A stretch of DNA of 57,657 nt. Source: Flavobacterium sp. Its GTDB lineage: Bacteria; Bacteroidota; Bacteroidia; Flavobacteriales; Flavobacteriaceae. Numbering within the stretch: the first letter of the stretch is position 1; every line of letters starts with the position of its first letter. The position numbers and the translations under genes were made by a program. The notes beneath the pieces are model-generated. The model saw nothing but the letters and a program-made list of their open reading frames with translations. It ran no database searches and was not told the origin of the DNA. Location of the stretch: positions 1 to 57,657 of the forward strand of contig NZ_JAQSDH010000010.1 in NCBI RefSeq assembly GCF_029945805.1. Direction: 5' to 3'. Shown one piece after another: positions 49,666 through 57,657 of this stretch.

Positions 49666-49748
49666 TGACCACGATGGGATTTGAACCCACACGCCCTTGC
49701 GAGCACCAGCCCCTCAAGCTGGCAAGTCTACCGTTTCTCCACGTGGCC
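49666..49748 (-). tRNA. tRNA-Leu (GAG)
   Basis: Minus-strand 83-nt tRNA. The acceptor stem is GGCCACG / CGTGGTC with discriminator A. Anticodon stem CCAGC / GCTGG encloses TTGAGGG, giving anticodon GAG. There is a long variable arm (GCTC / GGGC) as expected for Leu. Confidence 0.93.
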
Positions 49749-49788
49749 TAAAACAAAAAAAGTCAAACAATAATTGTTCGACTTTTTG

Positions 49789-49861
49789 TGACCCGACTGG
49801 GGCTCGAACCCAGGACCCCATCATTAAAAGTGATGTGCTCTACCAACTGAGCTATCGAGTC
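49789..49861 (-). tRNA. tRNA-Lys (TTT), copy 1
   Basis: 73-nt tRNA on the minus strand. Acceptor GACTCGA / TCGGGTC, discriminator A; loop CTTTTAA gives anticodon TTT; TTCGAGC T-loop. Identical to copy 2. Confidence 0.95.
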
Positions 49862-49887
49862 TAAACTACATAAAAGAAAAAAAAATG

Positions 49888-49960
49888 TGACCCGACTGGG
49901 GCTCGAACCCAGGACCCCATCATTAAAAGTGATGTGCTCTACCAACTGAGCTATCGAGTC
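49888..49960 (-). tRNA. tRNA-Lys (TTT), copy 2
   Basis: Same 73-nt sequence as copy 1, 26 bases upstream on the minus strand. The tandem pair is probably one transcript with tRNA-Leu. Confidence 0.95.
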
Positions 49961-50087
49961 TTTTTCTTTTCTTGAATGCGGGTGCAAATATAAGGCCTTA
50001 TTATTAATATTTCAAAGCAATTTTAGTATAAATTTGCCTTTTTTTGATACGGGGTGTTAACGACTTAATTTATAAGGTTTTATTGCT

Positions 50088-50606
50088 ATGAAGAAAATTA
50101 TTTTGGTGGGTTATATGGCTGTTGGAAAGACCACAATTGCACAATTGTTATCCAAAAAAATAGAAATAGAATGGATCGATTTAGATAAATTAATAGAAAA
50201 AGAGCTGCGATTAAGTGTCAGTGAAATCTTTAAGCAAAAAGGCGAAGTCTATTTTAGAAAAGTAGAACACGAACTCTTTAAAGAATGTCTTAAGAGTACT
50301 ACGGATACAATCATCAGTACTGGCGGAGGAACTCCTTGTTATGCCAATAACCATCTGTTGCTGAAAGGCGAAAACACAATATCTGTTTATTTGAAAGCGT
50401 CTATTGAGACTGTTTTTGAAAGGCTGAAATCCGAAAAACAACACCGACCTCTTGTGGAAAATCAATCGGAAGCGGAATTGAAAGAGTTTATTGCAAAACA
50501 TCTCTTTGAAAGAAGTTATTTTTACAATCAGGCAACATATACAATTGCAGTAGATACTAAAACACCTCAAGCAATTGTGGAGGAACTCATTGCGTTATTA
50601 AACTAA
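50088..50606 (+). CDS. aroK: Shikimate kinase
   Basis: Phosphorylates shikimate in aromatic amino acid synthesis. A 172-residue P-loop kinase. Walker A is GYMAVGKTT, followed by the shikimate-binding DLDKLIE and STGGGTPCY, and the lid HRPLVEN. It overlaps the convergent phosphoribosyltransferase gene by 9 bases at the 3' end. Confidence 0.96.
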   Translation: MKKIILVGYMAVGKTTIAQLLSKKIEIEWIDLDKLIEKELRLSVSEIFKQKGEVYFRKVEHELFKECLKSTTDTIISTGGGTPCYANNHLLLKGENTISVYLKASIETVFERLKSEKQHRPLVENQSEAELKEFIAKHLFERSYFYNQATYTIAVDTKTPQAIVEELIALLN

Positions 50607-51095
50607 ATAGGCATGATTGTTATTCTCTTCAAAAACAACGTGGACATGTTCTTTTGATGAGGTGGATAATGAGATTCCTTTGAAATCGGCTTTCACTGGA
50701 AATTTTTTGTGGTTTCTGTCTACTAAAACAGCCGTTTTGAACTTCTTTACCGGAACATCCAAAAAGTGTTTTACGCCATAAATTAAGGTTGTTCCTGAGT
50801 TTAAAACATCATCTACTAATACAATTCCTTTGTTGGTATAGCTTTCTTTAGGAATGGATGTGGTGATCTCTTTAAACGGATGGTGTTTGTCTATTTTGAC
50901 TTCGCAAAGCGTCACTTTTAAATCGGATATAGTTTCTAATACAGTACTTATTTTTTGAGCTAAAATATAACCGTTCTTCGAAATCCCCGCCAAAATTATC
51001 AGCTCTTCTTCTGCAAAAGTCTCATAAATTTGATAAGCAATTCGTTTGATTTTATGCTCGATCTCCTGATGATTTAGAATACGATTCTGGCTCAT
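50598..51095 (-). CDS. PyrR-like phosphoribosyltransferase
   Basis: A 165-residue protein (start MSQNRILNHQEIEHKI; a start 6 codons upstream is less likely). The PRPP motif VLVDDVLNSGTTL is clear. VLVDRNHKKFPVKADFKGIS resembles PyrR, the uracil phosphoribosyltransferase/attenuation protein. Whether it regulates RNA is unknown. It converges on aroK with a 9-base overlap. Confidence 0.85.
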   Translation of the reverse strand: MSQNRILNHQEIEHKIKRIAYQIYETFAEEELIILAGISKNGYILAQKISTVLETISDLKVTLCEVKIDKHHPFKEITTSIPKESYTNKGIVLVDDVLNSGTTLIYGVKHFLDVPVKKFKTAVLVDRNHKKFPVKADFKGISLSTSSKEHVHVVFEENNNHAYLV

Positions 51096-51113
51096 TATGT
51101 TGTTTTTTTTCAA

Positions 51114-51436
51114 AGATAAAAAAACAGTTCAATTTCTTTTTGGCTTTAGTAATTATTTTCGCTGTTACATAAAAAGTAGCATTAATAAAGTATAAGAAAA
51201 TTCAGCCATTGTATGCATCAACTATAAGAATTATCAGAAAAGAATTTTGTGAGACAGCGGATTTGTTTCACGTTTTACCGATTTTATCGTAAAATAGTAA
51301 ATTGTTAAGATTATTTTTTTAACATTTAATATAAATTCCCGTTATTTGTGAATTGGATTAACATTGGTAATCAATTTATAAACACTATTTTAAGTGTCTG
51401 TCAAAACCCAATAAAGCTTTATTTAAAAAAAACAAA
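51114..51436. other. Gene-free leader of the large T9SS gene
   Basis: No gene supported. It contains one hairpin (TTTTACCGAT / ATCGTAAAA, about 51273-51294). AT-rich sequence before the large gene probably holds its promoter, but no exact TAnnTTTG box was found. Confidence 0.5.
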
Positions 51437-54400
51437 ATGAAGAACTACATTACCCTGAAACTATTTTCTTTACAAAAAAAACAGTTCTTTGTTTTTATTG
51501 CGTTATTAATTTTTTCTTTTTTTGGTCAGTTGGGCTTCGCTCAAGTTAGTGTCTACACTTATGCTGAATCAATTTCCTCTTATACACCTCTTACTGCGCC
51601 ATCCGTTGCTTACGCAGCACCTTGGGATGATCACGTTAACGGTGCTGCATTTGCGGCGCCACTTGGATTCACTTTTAATTACGACGGAATAAATCAGACA
51701 CAATGTTATATAAGTCCGAATGGCTATTTATCTTTTGGGATTCAGCCTGCCGCTGCGGGATATCTTCCTTTGAGCGTAGCCACTCCGTTCACAGGAGGCG
51801 GAACTATCAGTGCGCTGGGGATGGATTTAATTTCAGCAACTGCTACAGATGATATCGTTTTCAGTACTATTGGGACGGCGCCTAACAGAATATTTGTTGT
51901 TCAGTGGACTAATGCTAGAAGAAAGGTCGCTACGGGTAATTTTAACTTTCAAATCAGATTAAATGAAACTTCAAATGGCATTGAAATTTTATACGGAATT
52001 TGTGCTCCAACCGGAGCCACTGCCTACAATGCACAAGTTGGTCTTCGTGGAGTAACAACTATTTTTTTACAGGGAGATGTAAACAATAGAGTGCAGAGTG
52101 GAGGCAATGCTGGTTTTGCTTGGTCAGGCAGAACTGCACTAGGAACAGCTAATTCAAGTACGGTGCGCACTAGTGCAATAGAATATCCAGACAACGGATT
52201 GCTCTATGCTTATACCCCTGCAAGTCCGTGTACGATTCCCACAGCCAGCCCTACAGCTTTTTCTCTTGGTACACTTAGTGTTGATGCAACGAGTAGTAAC
52301 GGAAATAGTTTTACAGCAGCTTCTCCTGCTCCTACAAATTACTTAATTTTAAGAAGCACCGTAAATACAACACCAACTAATATTGAAATTCCCAATCGGG
52401 TTTATTGGGCAGTAGATGATATTATTTCGGGGATCTTTACGGTTGTAAGTATTTCTAATGCAACGTCATTTGCCCAAACGGGTTTAACACCAAACACAAG
52501 ATATTACTACTGGATAATTCCTTATAATGCGGGTTGTTCTGGTGGCCCTTTTTATAAAATGAATAGCATAGAAACGGCAACAATTTCAACTTGTATTGCC
52601 GCTCCAACAGGATTAGCAACCGCAAATGTTGATGGAAATTCATTTATAGCATCGTGGACGACTGTTGCAGGAGCGACCGATTATCAAATCGATGTTTCTA
52701 CTTCAAGCACCTTTGCTACACTTTTACCCGCATATACCAATTTATCTACTGGCGGAGCGACAAGTTTATCCATCACGGGTTTAATTCCGTTGACGAATTA
52801 CTATTTTAGGGTGCGTGCCACAGGTTTGGGTTGTGGTTTAAACAGTGCTTCATTACTGGTATCGACTTTATGCGGCTCGTTTCCCATTCCGTATTATCAA
52901 AACTTTGATACCACAGCAATTGCGACTTTGCCGAGTTGTTTTACGGTAGCAGATGATAACTCGGACACTATTAGCTGGCAAGTTCAAAATACGTTGGCGG
53001 CTTCTGCTCCAAATGCTTATCATCTTCGAACTAATAGTGCTGCTGCTTCTAATGATTGGTTTTTCCTTCCGGGATTAAGCCTAACTGGAGGCGTTACTTA
53101 TAGATTAAAATTCAAATACAATACAACGGTCACGGGCTCACTTGCTGAAAACTTAAGAGTACGGTTGGGATCAAGTCCCACTGCCGTTAATATGACCGGT
53201 ACTTTATTAAATTTGGCAAACCTAAGCAATACGGTTTATCAAACTGCCATAGTAGATTTCACCCCTGCGATAACGGATTCCTATTATTTAGGCTTTCAAG
53301 GTTCCAGTTTTGCGAATCAAAGCAAGATTTTGATTGATGACATTAGTGTTATTGTATCGCCAACTTGTTTTGAGCCAACAAATATTGTTATTTCTACGGT
53401 TTCCGTTACAACAGCCACTATGGTCTGGAATGCCAGTGCACCACCACCAGCAAACGGATACCAATACTATGTCAGTACATCAAATGTTCAGCCTAGTGGT
53501 GCTGTAATTCCAACCGGTGCAGTGGGAGCGGGAATAACCACCGCTACTATTTCAGGATTAACGGCCGCTACATTATACTACGTGTGGGTTCGCGGTAACT
53601 GCAGTGCATCGGATAAGAGTGAGTGGAGTCTTACACAAACCTTTAGTACAGATTGTGCTGTTCCAGCATTATTGGCTTCGGTCAATGGTTCATTGTGTGG
53701 TGGAGGTTCAACAACACTTACGGCAACAGCAACATCGGGTGCTACTGTTCGATGGTTTTCAAATGCTGCAGCAACTACTTTAGTTGGAACAGGCAGCAGT
53801 TTTGTTACACCTACACTTTTTGCCACTAGGACCTATTACGCACAATCAACCGCTACCGGAGGTTTGGTTACTGTGGGTGCCTTGTCGCCTTTAACACAGG
53901 GAGGTTCTTTGGGATCGCAGACCATCCCAGTATACCTTAGCTTTACTGTAACCAACACTACTACATTCCAATCATTAGATATTTATCCTTTGGTTTCGGG
54001 AGAAAATGGTACACTATCGTTGCGCAATTCCTCGAATGTTGCAGTGGCACTTTATAATTTTGTGACTAGTGTTTCAGGAGGAACTACACCACAAACAATT
54101 CCGTTAGGATTCAATTTGACTCCGGGGAATTATTTTATTTATTTTGAATTTATGCCTGCTTCCGGTTTGGTTGTCAATAGTACTAACGCCACCTATCCTT
54201 ATTCATCATCCATTGCCAGTATTACTAGTAATGATTATGATGGTTCTTTTTATATGTATGCCTACAATTGGAAGTTTTCCAATGTATGTAAATCATTAGT
54301 AACTCCGGTAACCGCAAACATTTCTCCTGCGCCGCCCATCTCTTTTAGTTCTACTGCAGCAACACTATGTTCTGGGGAGACTACAGGGGTTGTCACGGTA

Positions 54401-57319
54401 TCCGGTGCAGCGGCATACACTAATTTTGTTTGGTCGCCCACCACAGGAGTTTCAGGTTCAATAGCGGCGGGTTTTACTTTTAATCCGGTAGCAACTACCA
54501 CGTATTCATTAATCGCTTCGCAAACATCCGGAAGTTTATGCGCGTCTCTGCTAACCTTTACCGTAACGGTGAATCCAGAGCCGCCCGCAATTGGCATCGT
54601 TCCGGCAATCAGCACTATTTGTCAAGGGGCTATACTTCCTTTAAATGCAAGCTTATCCACAGCAGTAGCCTCAACTATTTTCAGTGAAAATTTTAACGGT
54701 CCAACCAACAATTGGACTACCGTAAATAATTCTGCTGGTGGCGCTTCTGTTGAGTCGGCTTGGACGCTAAGAAACGGTCCGTATTCACCTCCTGGGGCAG
54801 TTTGGCCTTTTCCAATCAGCAGTAACGACAACTCACAATTTTACTTTACAGATTCCTATGCACAAGGCGGTCCGTCGAGTAATATAACAAGGACGTATTT
54901 AATTTCACCCACAATTAATTTGGCGGGATATTCTAGTGCCACTTTTAGTTTTTGGCAATTTTTAAGATATATTGGAGGTAATCGAGCGCGTGTCGAAGCT
55001 TCAACTGATGGTGGAACTACATGGTTTACTATGCTTACACAGTTTACTGCTCAAGGTACGTCTAGTAGCTTTGTCAATACTACAGTCGATTTAGCCCCTC
55101 TATTGGGAAATCCAAATGTGAAATTGCGATTTTACTATGATGCCACTTACGATTACGGTTGGGCGGTTGATAATGTCACAATCACAGGAACTCTAGCTTT
55201 GGAAGTAATTTGGTCGCCGGCAACGGAGCTGTTTTTTGATGCAGCTGCGACTGTACCTTACATTGCAGGAACTCCAACCGCAGCGGTCTATACTAAGCCA
55301 TCAGTAACAAGAACGTATACAGGAACCGCTTTAGGTTCTAACGGGTGTTCTACTAGCAGTACTACCGTTATAACAGTAGTGCCAAATGTTGTTCCTGGCA
55401 CCTTGTCTAGTAATCAAAGTATTTGTGGGGGTTTTGCTCCTAATAATTTAGTATTAACCGGAGCTACAGGCACCATTGTTCGATGGGAGTATGCTGCAAA
55501 TGCTACTTTTACTTCGGGACTTACTACAATTGTCAATACAACTTCTACTTTAACAACGGCAGCAATTGGGACGTTCACAGGTGGTCGCTACTATAGAGTG
55601 GTGCTTCAGAGTGGCAGCTGTCCCATTGCCTATTCCAATAGTGTTTTAATTAGTTTTTATGTTACGACTTGGGATGGATCAGCGTGGAGTAATGGAGCGC
55701 CTAACGCCACGGCAAGAGCTATTTTTGCCGGTAATTATTCATCCACAGCCGACTTACAAGCGTGTTCGGTTCAGGTGGTATCGGGGTTAGTGACTTTTAA
55801 TACCAATCATACTTTGACCGTTCAGAATGACGTAAAGGTTACAGGCGGTTCACTTGTATTTGAAGATAAATCGAGTTTGGTTCAGGTGAATCACTTAGAC
55901 AATAACGGAATTGCCTTTGCAAATACAGGAAACATTACCTATAAACGAACCACGACTCCAATGTTCAGATTTGATTATACCTATTGGTCGTCACCGGTCA
56001 GTCCGCAAAACTTACAAGGAATTTCGCCAACAGCACCATTCGGATTATTTTTCTGGTATAATCCCGCTATCAACAACTGGGCGTATGTTAATCCATCCGC
56101 TACCACTATGGTTTCAGGTAGAGGCTATATTTGTAGAGCTCCTATTAGTTTTCCTACGGGCGCTCCTGCAACTCCCTTAGGACACACGGCAAACTTTATT
56201 GGCGTTCCTAATAATGGCCCTATAACTCTACCTATTATTGGTGGCGCAAGTCAGTTTAATTTATTAGGAAATCCGTATCCAAGTGCACTTTCTGCAGATG
56301 CGTTTTTATTAGATTCTGCTAATGCTGCTACCTTAGGTGGAACAATTTACTTATGGACGCACAATACGCCTATTAATGCCGCGTTGCAATATACTGGAAG
56401 CGATTATGCGATCTATAATTATTTAGGTGGGGTAGTAGGTGGTGTTCCAACGGGCGCTAGCTCTAACCCAGGATTGAACAATTCTGTGCCGAATGGTAAA
56501 ATTGCCTCAGGTCAAGGGTTCTTTATTAAAGGCTTGTCAAATGGTACTGCTACGTTTAAAAACACTATGCGTATAGGAGGCAATAACGATCAATTCTTCC
56601 GAATGACCACTCCCGCACTTACTAACACCACCACTTCTGAACTTGAAAAACACCGCTATTGGTTGAACATTGAAAATACTCAAGGTGCTTTCAAACAAGC
56701 TTTAATTGGTTATGTAGAACAAGGAACTTTAGGTTTAGATCGTTTGTTTGACGGCGAAATGGTAGATGTTGGCAATGCGATCACGTTGTACACATTGGTA
56801 GATGCGATTAAGTTGAGCATACAAGGAAGACCTGTGCCGTTTGATGTTTCAGATACTATTCCGTTGGGATATAAATCAACGATTAACAGCGACTATACTA
56901 TTTCTTTATTTGATTTCGATGGCTTGTTTACGGATCAAAAAATCTATTTGGAAGACAAGGATTTAAATATAATTCATGATTTAAGCGTTGGAAATTATAC
57001 GTTCACTACCAACAGTGGTACGTTTGACGACCGCTTTGTATTGCGCTACACCACTGAAACGCTAGGAACTTCAAATCCTGTATTCAATGCGAATACGGTA
57101 GTTATCTATAAAAACGAAGAGGCTAATTTTGTAATCAAATCGGGGACTTTTATCATGGATGAGGTTACCGTATTTGATGTTAGAGGACGTTTACTTTTGA
57201 AACAAAAAAATATTAATGCTACCCAAACTACGTTTAATGAAGGAATGACCAATCAAGTTTTATTGGTTCAGATTAAAACGGTAGATGGCGTTATGGTAAC
57301 TAAGAAAGTGGTACGGTAA
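51437..57319 (+). CDS. Giant T9SS-secreted adhesin-like protein (1960 residues)
   Basis: Signal peptide (ends LGFAQ). Early region (45-280) is beta-rich. Fibronectin type III-like modules are visible (APTGLATANVDGNSFIASW and ITTATISGLTAATLYYVWVR). Two MAM/cleaved-adhesin (choice-of-anchor J) domains occur, one near 480-640 (PYYQNFDTTAIATLPSCF ... ILIDDISVI) and one near 1075-1255 (IFSENFNGPTNNWTTVNNSA). Ig-like CHU_C-type modules separate them (SSTAATLCSGETTGVVTVSG). The final part (PVSPQNLQGISP, GRGYICRAP) leads into a C-terminal sorting domain (VTVFDVRGRLLLKQK ... VTKKVVR). Likely cell-surface or gliding-associated adhesin. Ligand unknown. Monocistronic. Confidence 0.8.
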   Translation: MKNYITLKLFSLQKKQFFVFIALLIFSFFGQLGFAQVSVYTYAESISSYTPLTAPSVAYAAPWDDHVNGAAFAAPLGFTFNYDGINQTQCYISPNGYLSFGIQPAAAGYLPLSVATPFTGGGTISALGMDLISATATDDIVFSTIGTAPNRIFVVQWTNARRKVATGNFNFQIRLNETSNGIEILYGICAPTGATAYNAQVGLRGVTTIFLQGDVNNRVQSGGNAGFAWSGRTALGTANSSTVRTSAIEYPDNGLLYAYTPASPCTIPTASPTAFSLGTLSVDATSSNGNSFTAASPAPTNYLILRSTVNTTPTNIEIPNRVYWAVDDIISGIFTVVSISNATSFAQTGLTPNTRYYYWIIPYNAGCSGGPFYKMNSIETATISTCIAAPTGLATANVDGNSFIASWTTVAGATDYQIDVSTSSTFATLLPAYTNLSTGGATSLSITGLIPLTNYYFRVRATGLGCGLNSASLLVSTLCGSFPIPYYQNFDTTAIATLPSCFTVADDNSDTISWQVQNTLAASAPNAYHLRTNSAAASNDWFFLPGLSLTGGVTYRLKFKYNTTVTGSLAENLRVRLGSSPTAVNMTGTLLNLANLSNTVYQTAIVDFTPAITDSYYLGFQGSSFANQSKILIDDISVIVSPTCFEPTNIVISTVSVTTATMVWNASAPPPANGYQYYVSTSNVQPSGAVIPTGAVGAGITTATISGLTAATLYYVWVRGNCSASDKSEWSLTQTFSTDCAVPALLASVNGSLCGGGSTTLTATATSGATVRWFSNAAATTLVGTGSSFVTPTLFATRTYYAQSTATGGLVTVGALSPLTQGGSLGSQTIPVYLSFTVTNTTTFQSLDIYPLVSGENGTLSLRNSSNVAVALYNFVTSVSGGTTPQTIPLGFNLTPGNYFIYFEFMPASGLVVNSTNATYPYSSSIASITSNDYDGSFYMYAYNWKFSNVCKSLVTPVTANISPAPPISFSSTAATLCSGETTGVVTVSGAAAYTNFVWSPTTGVSGSIAAGFTFNPVATTTYSLIASQTSGSLCASLLTFTVTVNPEPPAIGIVPAISTICQGAILPLNASLSTAVASTIFSENFNGPTNNWTTVNNSAGGASVESAWTLRNGPYSPPGAVWPFPISSNDNSQFYFTDSYAQGGPSSNITRTYLISPTINLAGYSSATFSFWQFLRYIGGNRARVEASTDGGTTWFTMLTQFTAQGTSSSFVNTTVDLAPLLGNPNVKLRFYYDATYDYGWAVDNVTITGTLALEVIWSPATELFFDAAATVPYIAGTPTAAVYTKPSVTRTYTGTALGSNGCSTSSTTVITVVPNVVPGTLSSNQSICGGFAPNNLVLTGATGTIVRWEYAANATFTSGLTTIVNTTSTLTTAAIGTFTGGRYYRVVLQSGSCPIAYSNSVLISFYVTTWDGSAWSNGAPNATARAIFAGNYSSTADLQACSVQVVSGLVTFNTNHTLTVQNDVKVTGGSLVFEDKSSLVQVNHLDNNGIAFANTGNITYKRTTTPMFRFDYTYWSSPVSPQNLQGISPTAPFGLFFWYNPAINNWAYVNPSATTMVSGRGYICRAPISFPTGAPATPLGHTANFIGVPNNGPITLPIIGGASQFNLLGNPYPSALSADAFLLDSANAATLGGTIYLWTHNTPINAALQYTGSDYAIYNYLGGVVGGVPTGASSNPGLNNSVPNGKIASGQGFFIKGLSNGTATFKNTMRIGGNNDQFFRMTTPALTNTTTSELEKHRYWLNIENTQGAFKQALIGYVEQGTLGLDRLFDGEMVDVGNAITLYTLVDAIKLSIQGRPVPFDVSDTIPLGYKSTINSDYTISLFDFDGLFTDQKIYLEDKDLNIIHDLSVGNYTFTTNSGTFDDRFVLRYTTETLGTSNPVFNANTVVIYKNEEANFVIKSGTFIMDEVTVFDVRGRLLLKQKNINATQTTFNEGMTNQVLLVQIKTVDGVMVTKKVVR

Positions 57320-57349
57320 TTTATTTCGTTTTCTAGTTAAGAATTAACA

Positions 57350-57378
57350 GCACTCCCTGCTTTTTGGCGGGGATTTTT
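57350..57378 (+). terminator. Terminator of the giant adhesin gene
   Basis: Stem ACTCCCTGC / GGCGGGGAT with a T-rich loop, followed by TTTTTG, 31 bases after the stop. Confidence 0.7.
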
Positions 57379-57510
57379 GTTTTATACTTTTAGCAGGTGG
57401 TCTAGCGCTTTTGACTAGAGCAGTTTCTCTTTTTACCAAACCGGTATTCTTTATCTCTTTAGCTGTACTTACTAAAAAGTGCGATTATATCCTTTTGAGG
57501 AAGGAGCAAG

Positions 57511-57657
57511 CCCCGCTACCGCACGAATCCCTTCGTGTGGTTTTTATAATTTAAAATATTGAAAAACAACTAACCAACCCCCCCCGCTACCGCACGAATC
57601 CTTTCGTGTGGTTTTTATAATTTAAAATATTGAAAAACAACTAACCAACACCCCCGC
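57511..57657 (+). repeat. Tandem ~70-bp repeat with hairpin, runs off the window
   Basis: Unit starts CCCCGCTACCGCACGAA at 57511 and again near 57582, and a third begins at 57651. The period is 70-71 bases. Each unit contains ACCGCACGAA / TTCGTGTGGT, a 10-bp hairpin followed by TTTTTATAATTTAAAATATT. The hairpin plus T-run could also act as a terminator. The preceding 57379-57510 shows no gene. Confidence 0.85.

Noticed and set aside
49763..49987. 74-residue open frame over the tRNA-Lys pair
   Set aside because: It is a translation of two identical tRNA genes.
50211..50570. 119-residue reverse-strand frame in aroK
   Set aside because: Shadow of aroK.

Overview
The window looks like a chromosome segment of a Flavobacterium-type bacterium (Bacteroidota, Flavobacteriia). 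It is AT-rich. Several proteins end in type IX secretion (T9SS) sorting domains, promoters resemble the Bacteroidetes -7 box TAnnTTTG, and there is a flavobacterial carotenoid operon, delta-60 and RCC1 propeller proteins, and LytTR-type signalling. The assignment rests on gene content only.

Layout. (1) 1-12.9 kb is core: an M13 peptidase; a minus-strand block rsfS-ftsH-LUD-cdsA-psd-ACBP-SOD (respiration-independent housekeeping and phospholipid synthesis); birA; sucC; a GT39-like membrane protein; citrate synthase. (2) 13.2-20.7 kb is surface-related: a YadA-head-like repeat protein with a T9SS partner, then an AT-rich run of a deacetylase-like protein, a FemAB-like protein and a GNAT protein. 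(3) 20.7-23 kb holds an arginine deiminase/DDAH-family enzyme and two small exported proteins. (4) 23.0-40.8 kb is an unusual accessory array described below. (5) 40.9-45.5 kb has an unknown gene, an S41 protease, and an ECF sigma factor with a membrane protein and two DUF4252 proteins. (6) 45.5-49.3 kb is a CarH-like B12 photoreceptor-regulator with crtI-crtB-crtZ. (7) 49.6-50.0 kb has three tRNAs, followed by aroK, a PyrR-like phosphoribosyltransferase and a 1960-residue T9SS protein. The window ends inside a ~70 bp tandem repeat.

The array (about 23,031-40,764) is the main discovery candidate. Every gene in it lies on the minus strand. The genes sit in units of one or two genes (one unit has four), separated by a ~155 bp repeat that begins AAC and ends GTT. 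The two ends of each unit are reverse complements of each other over 8-18 bases. The sequence of those ends differs from unit to unit, and the two flanks of one repeat do not match each other. Integron gene cassettes are organised in exactly this way: circularising a unit would rebuild one fully paired attC-like hairpin. Stop codons lie a nearly constant 8-19 bases from the repeat. Cargo is typical of cassettes: ParDE, a Fic protein, a VapBC pair with a nonsense-mutated toxin, HEPN/MNT, ankyrin, RCC1, delta-60 and CDF proteins. Two gene-less 34 bp mini-units and a second short site type are also present. The core boxes fit the canonical GTTRRRY/RYYYAAC only partly, and no recombinase is encoded in the window. 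It may therefore be an integrase-less (CALIN-like) or non-canonical cassette system.
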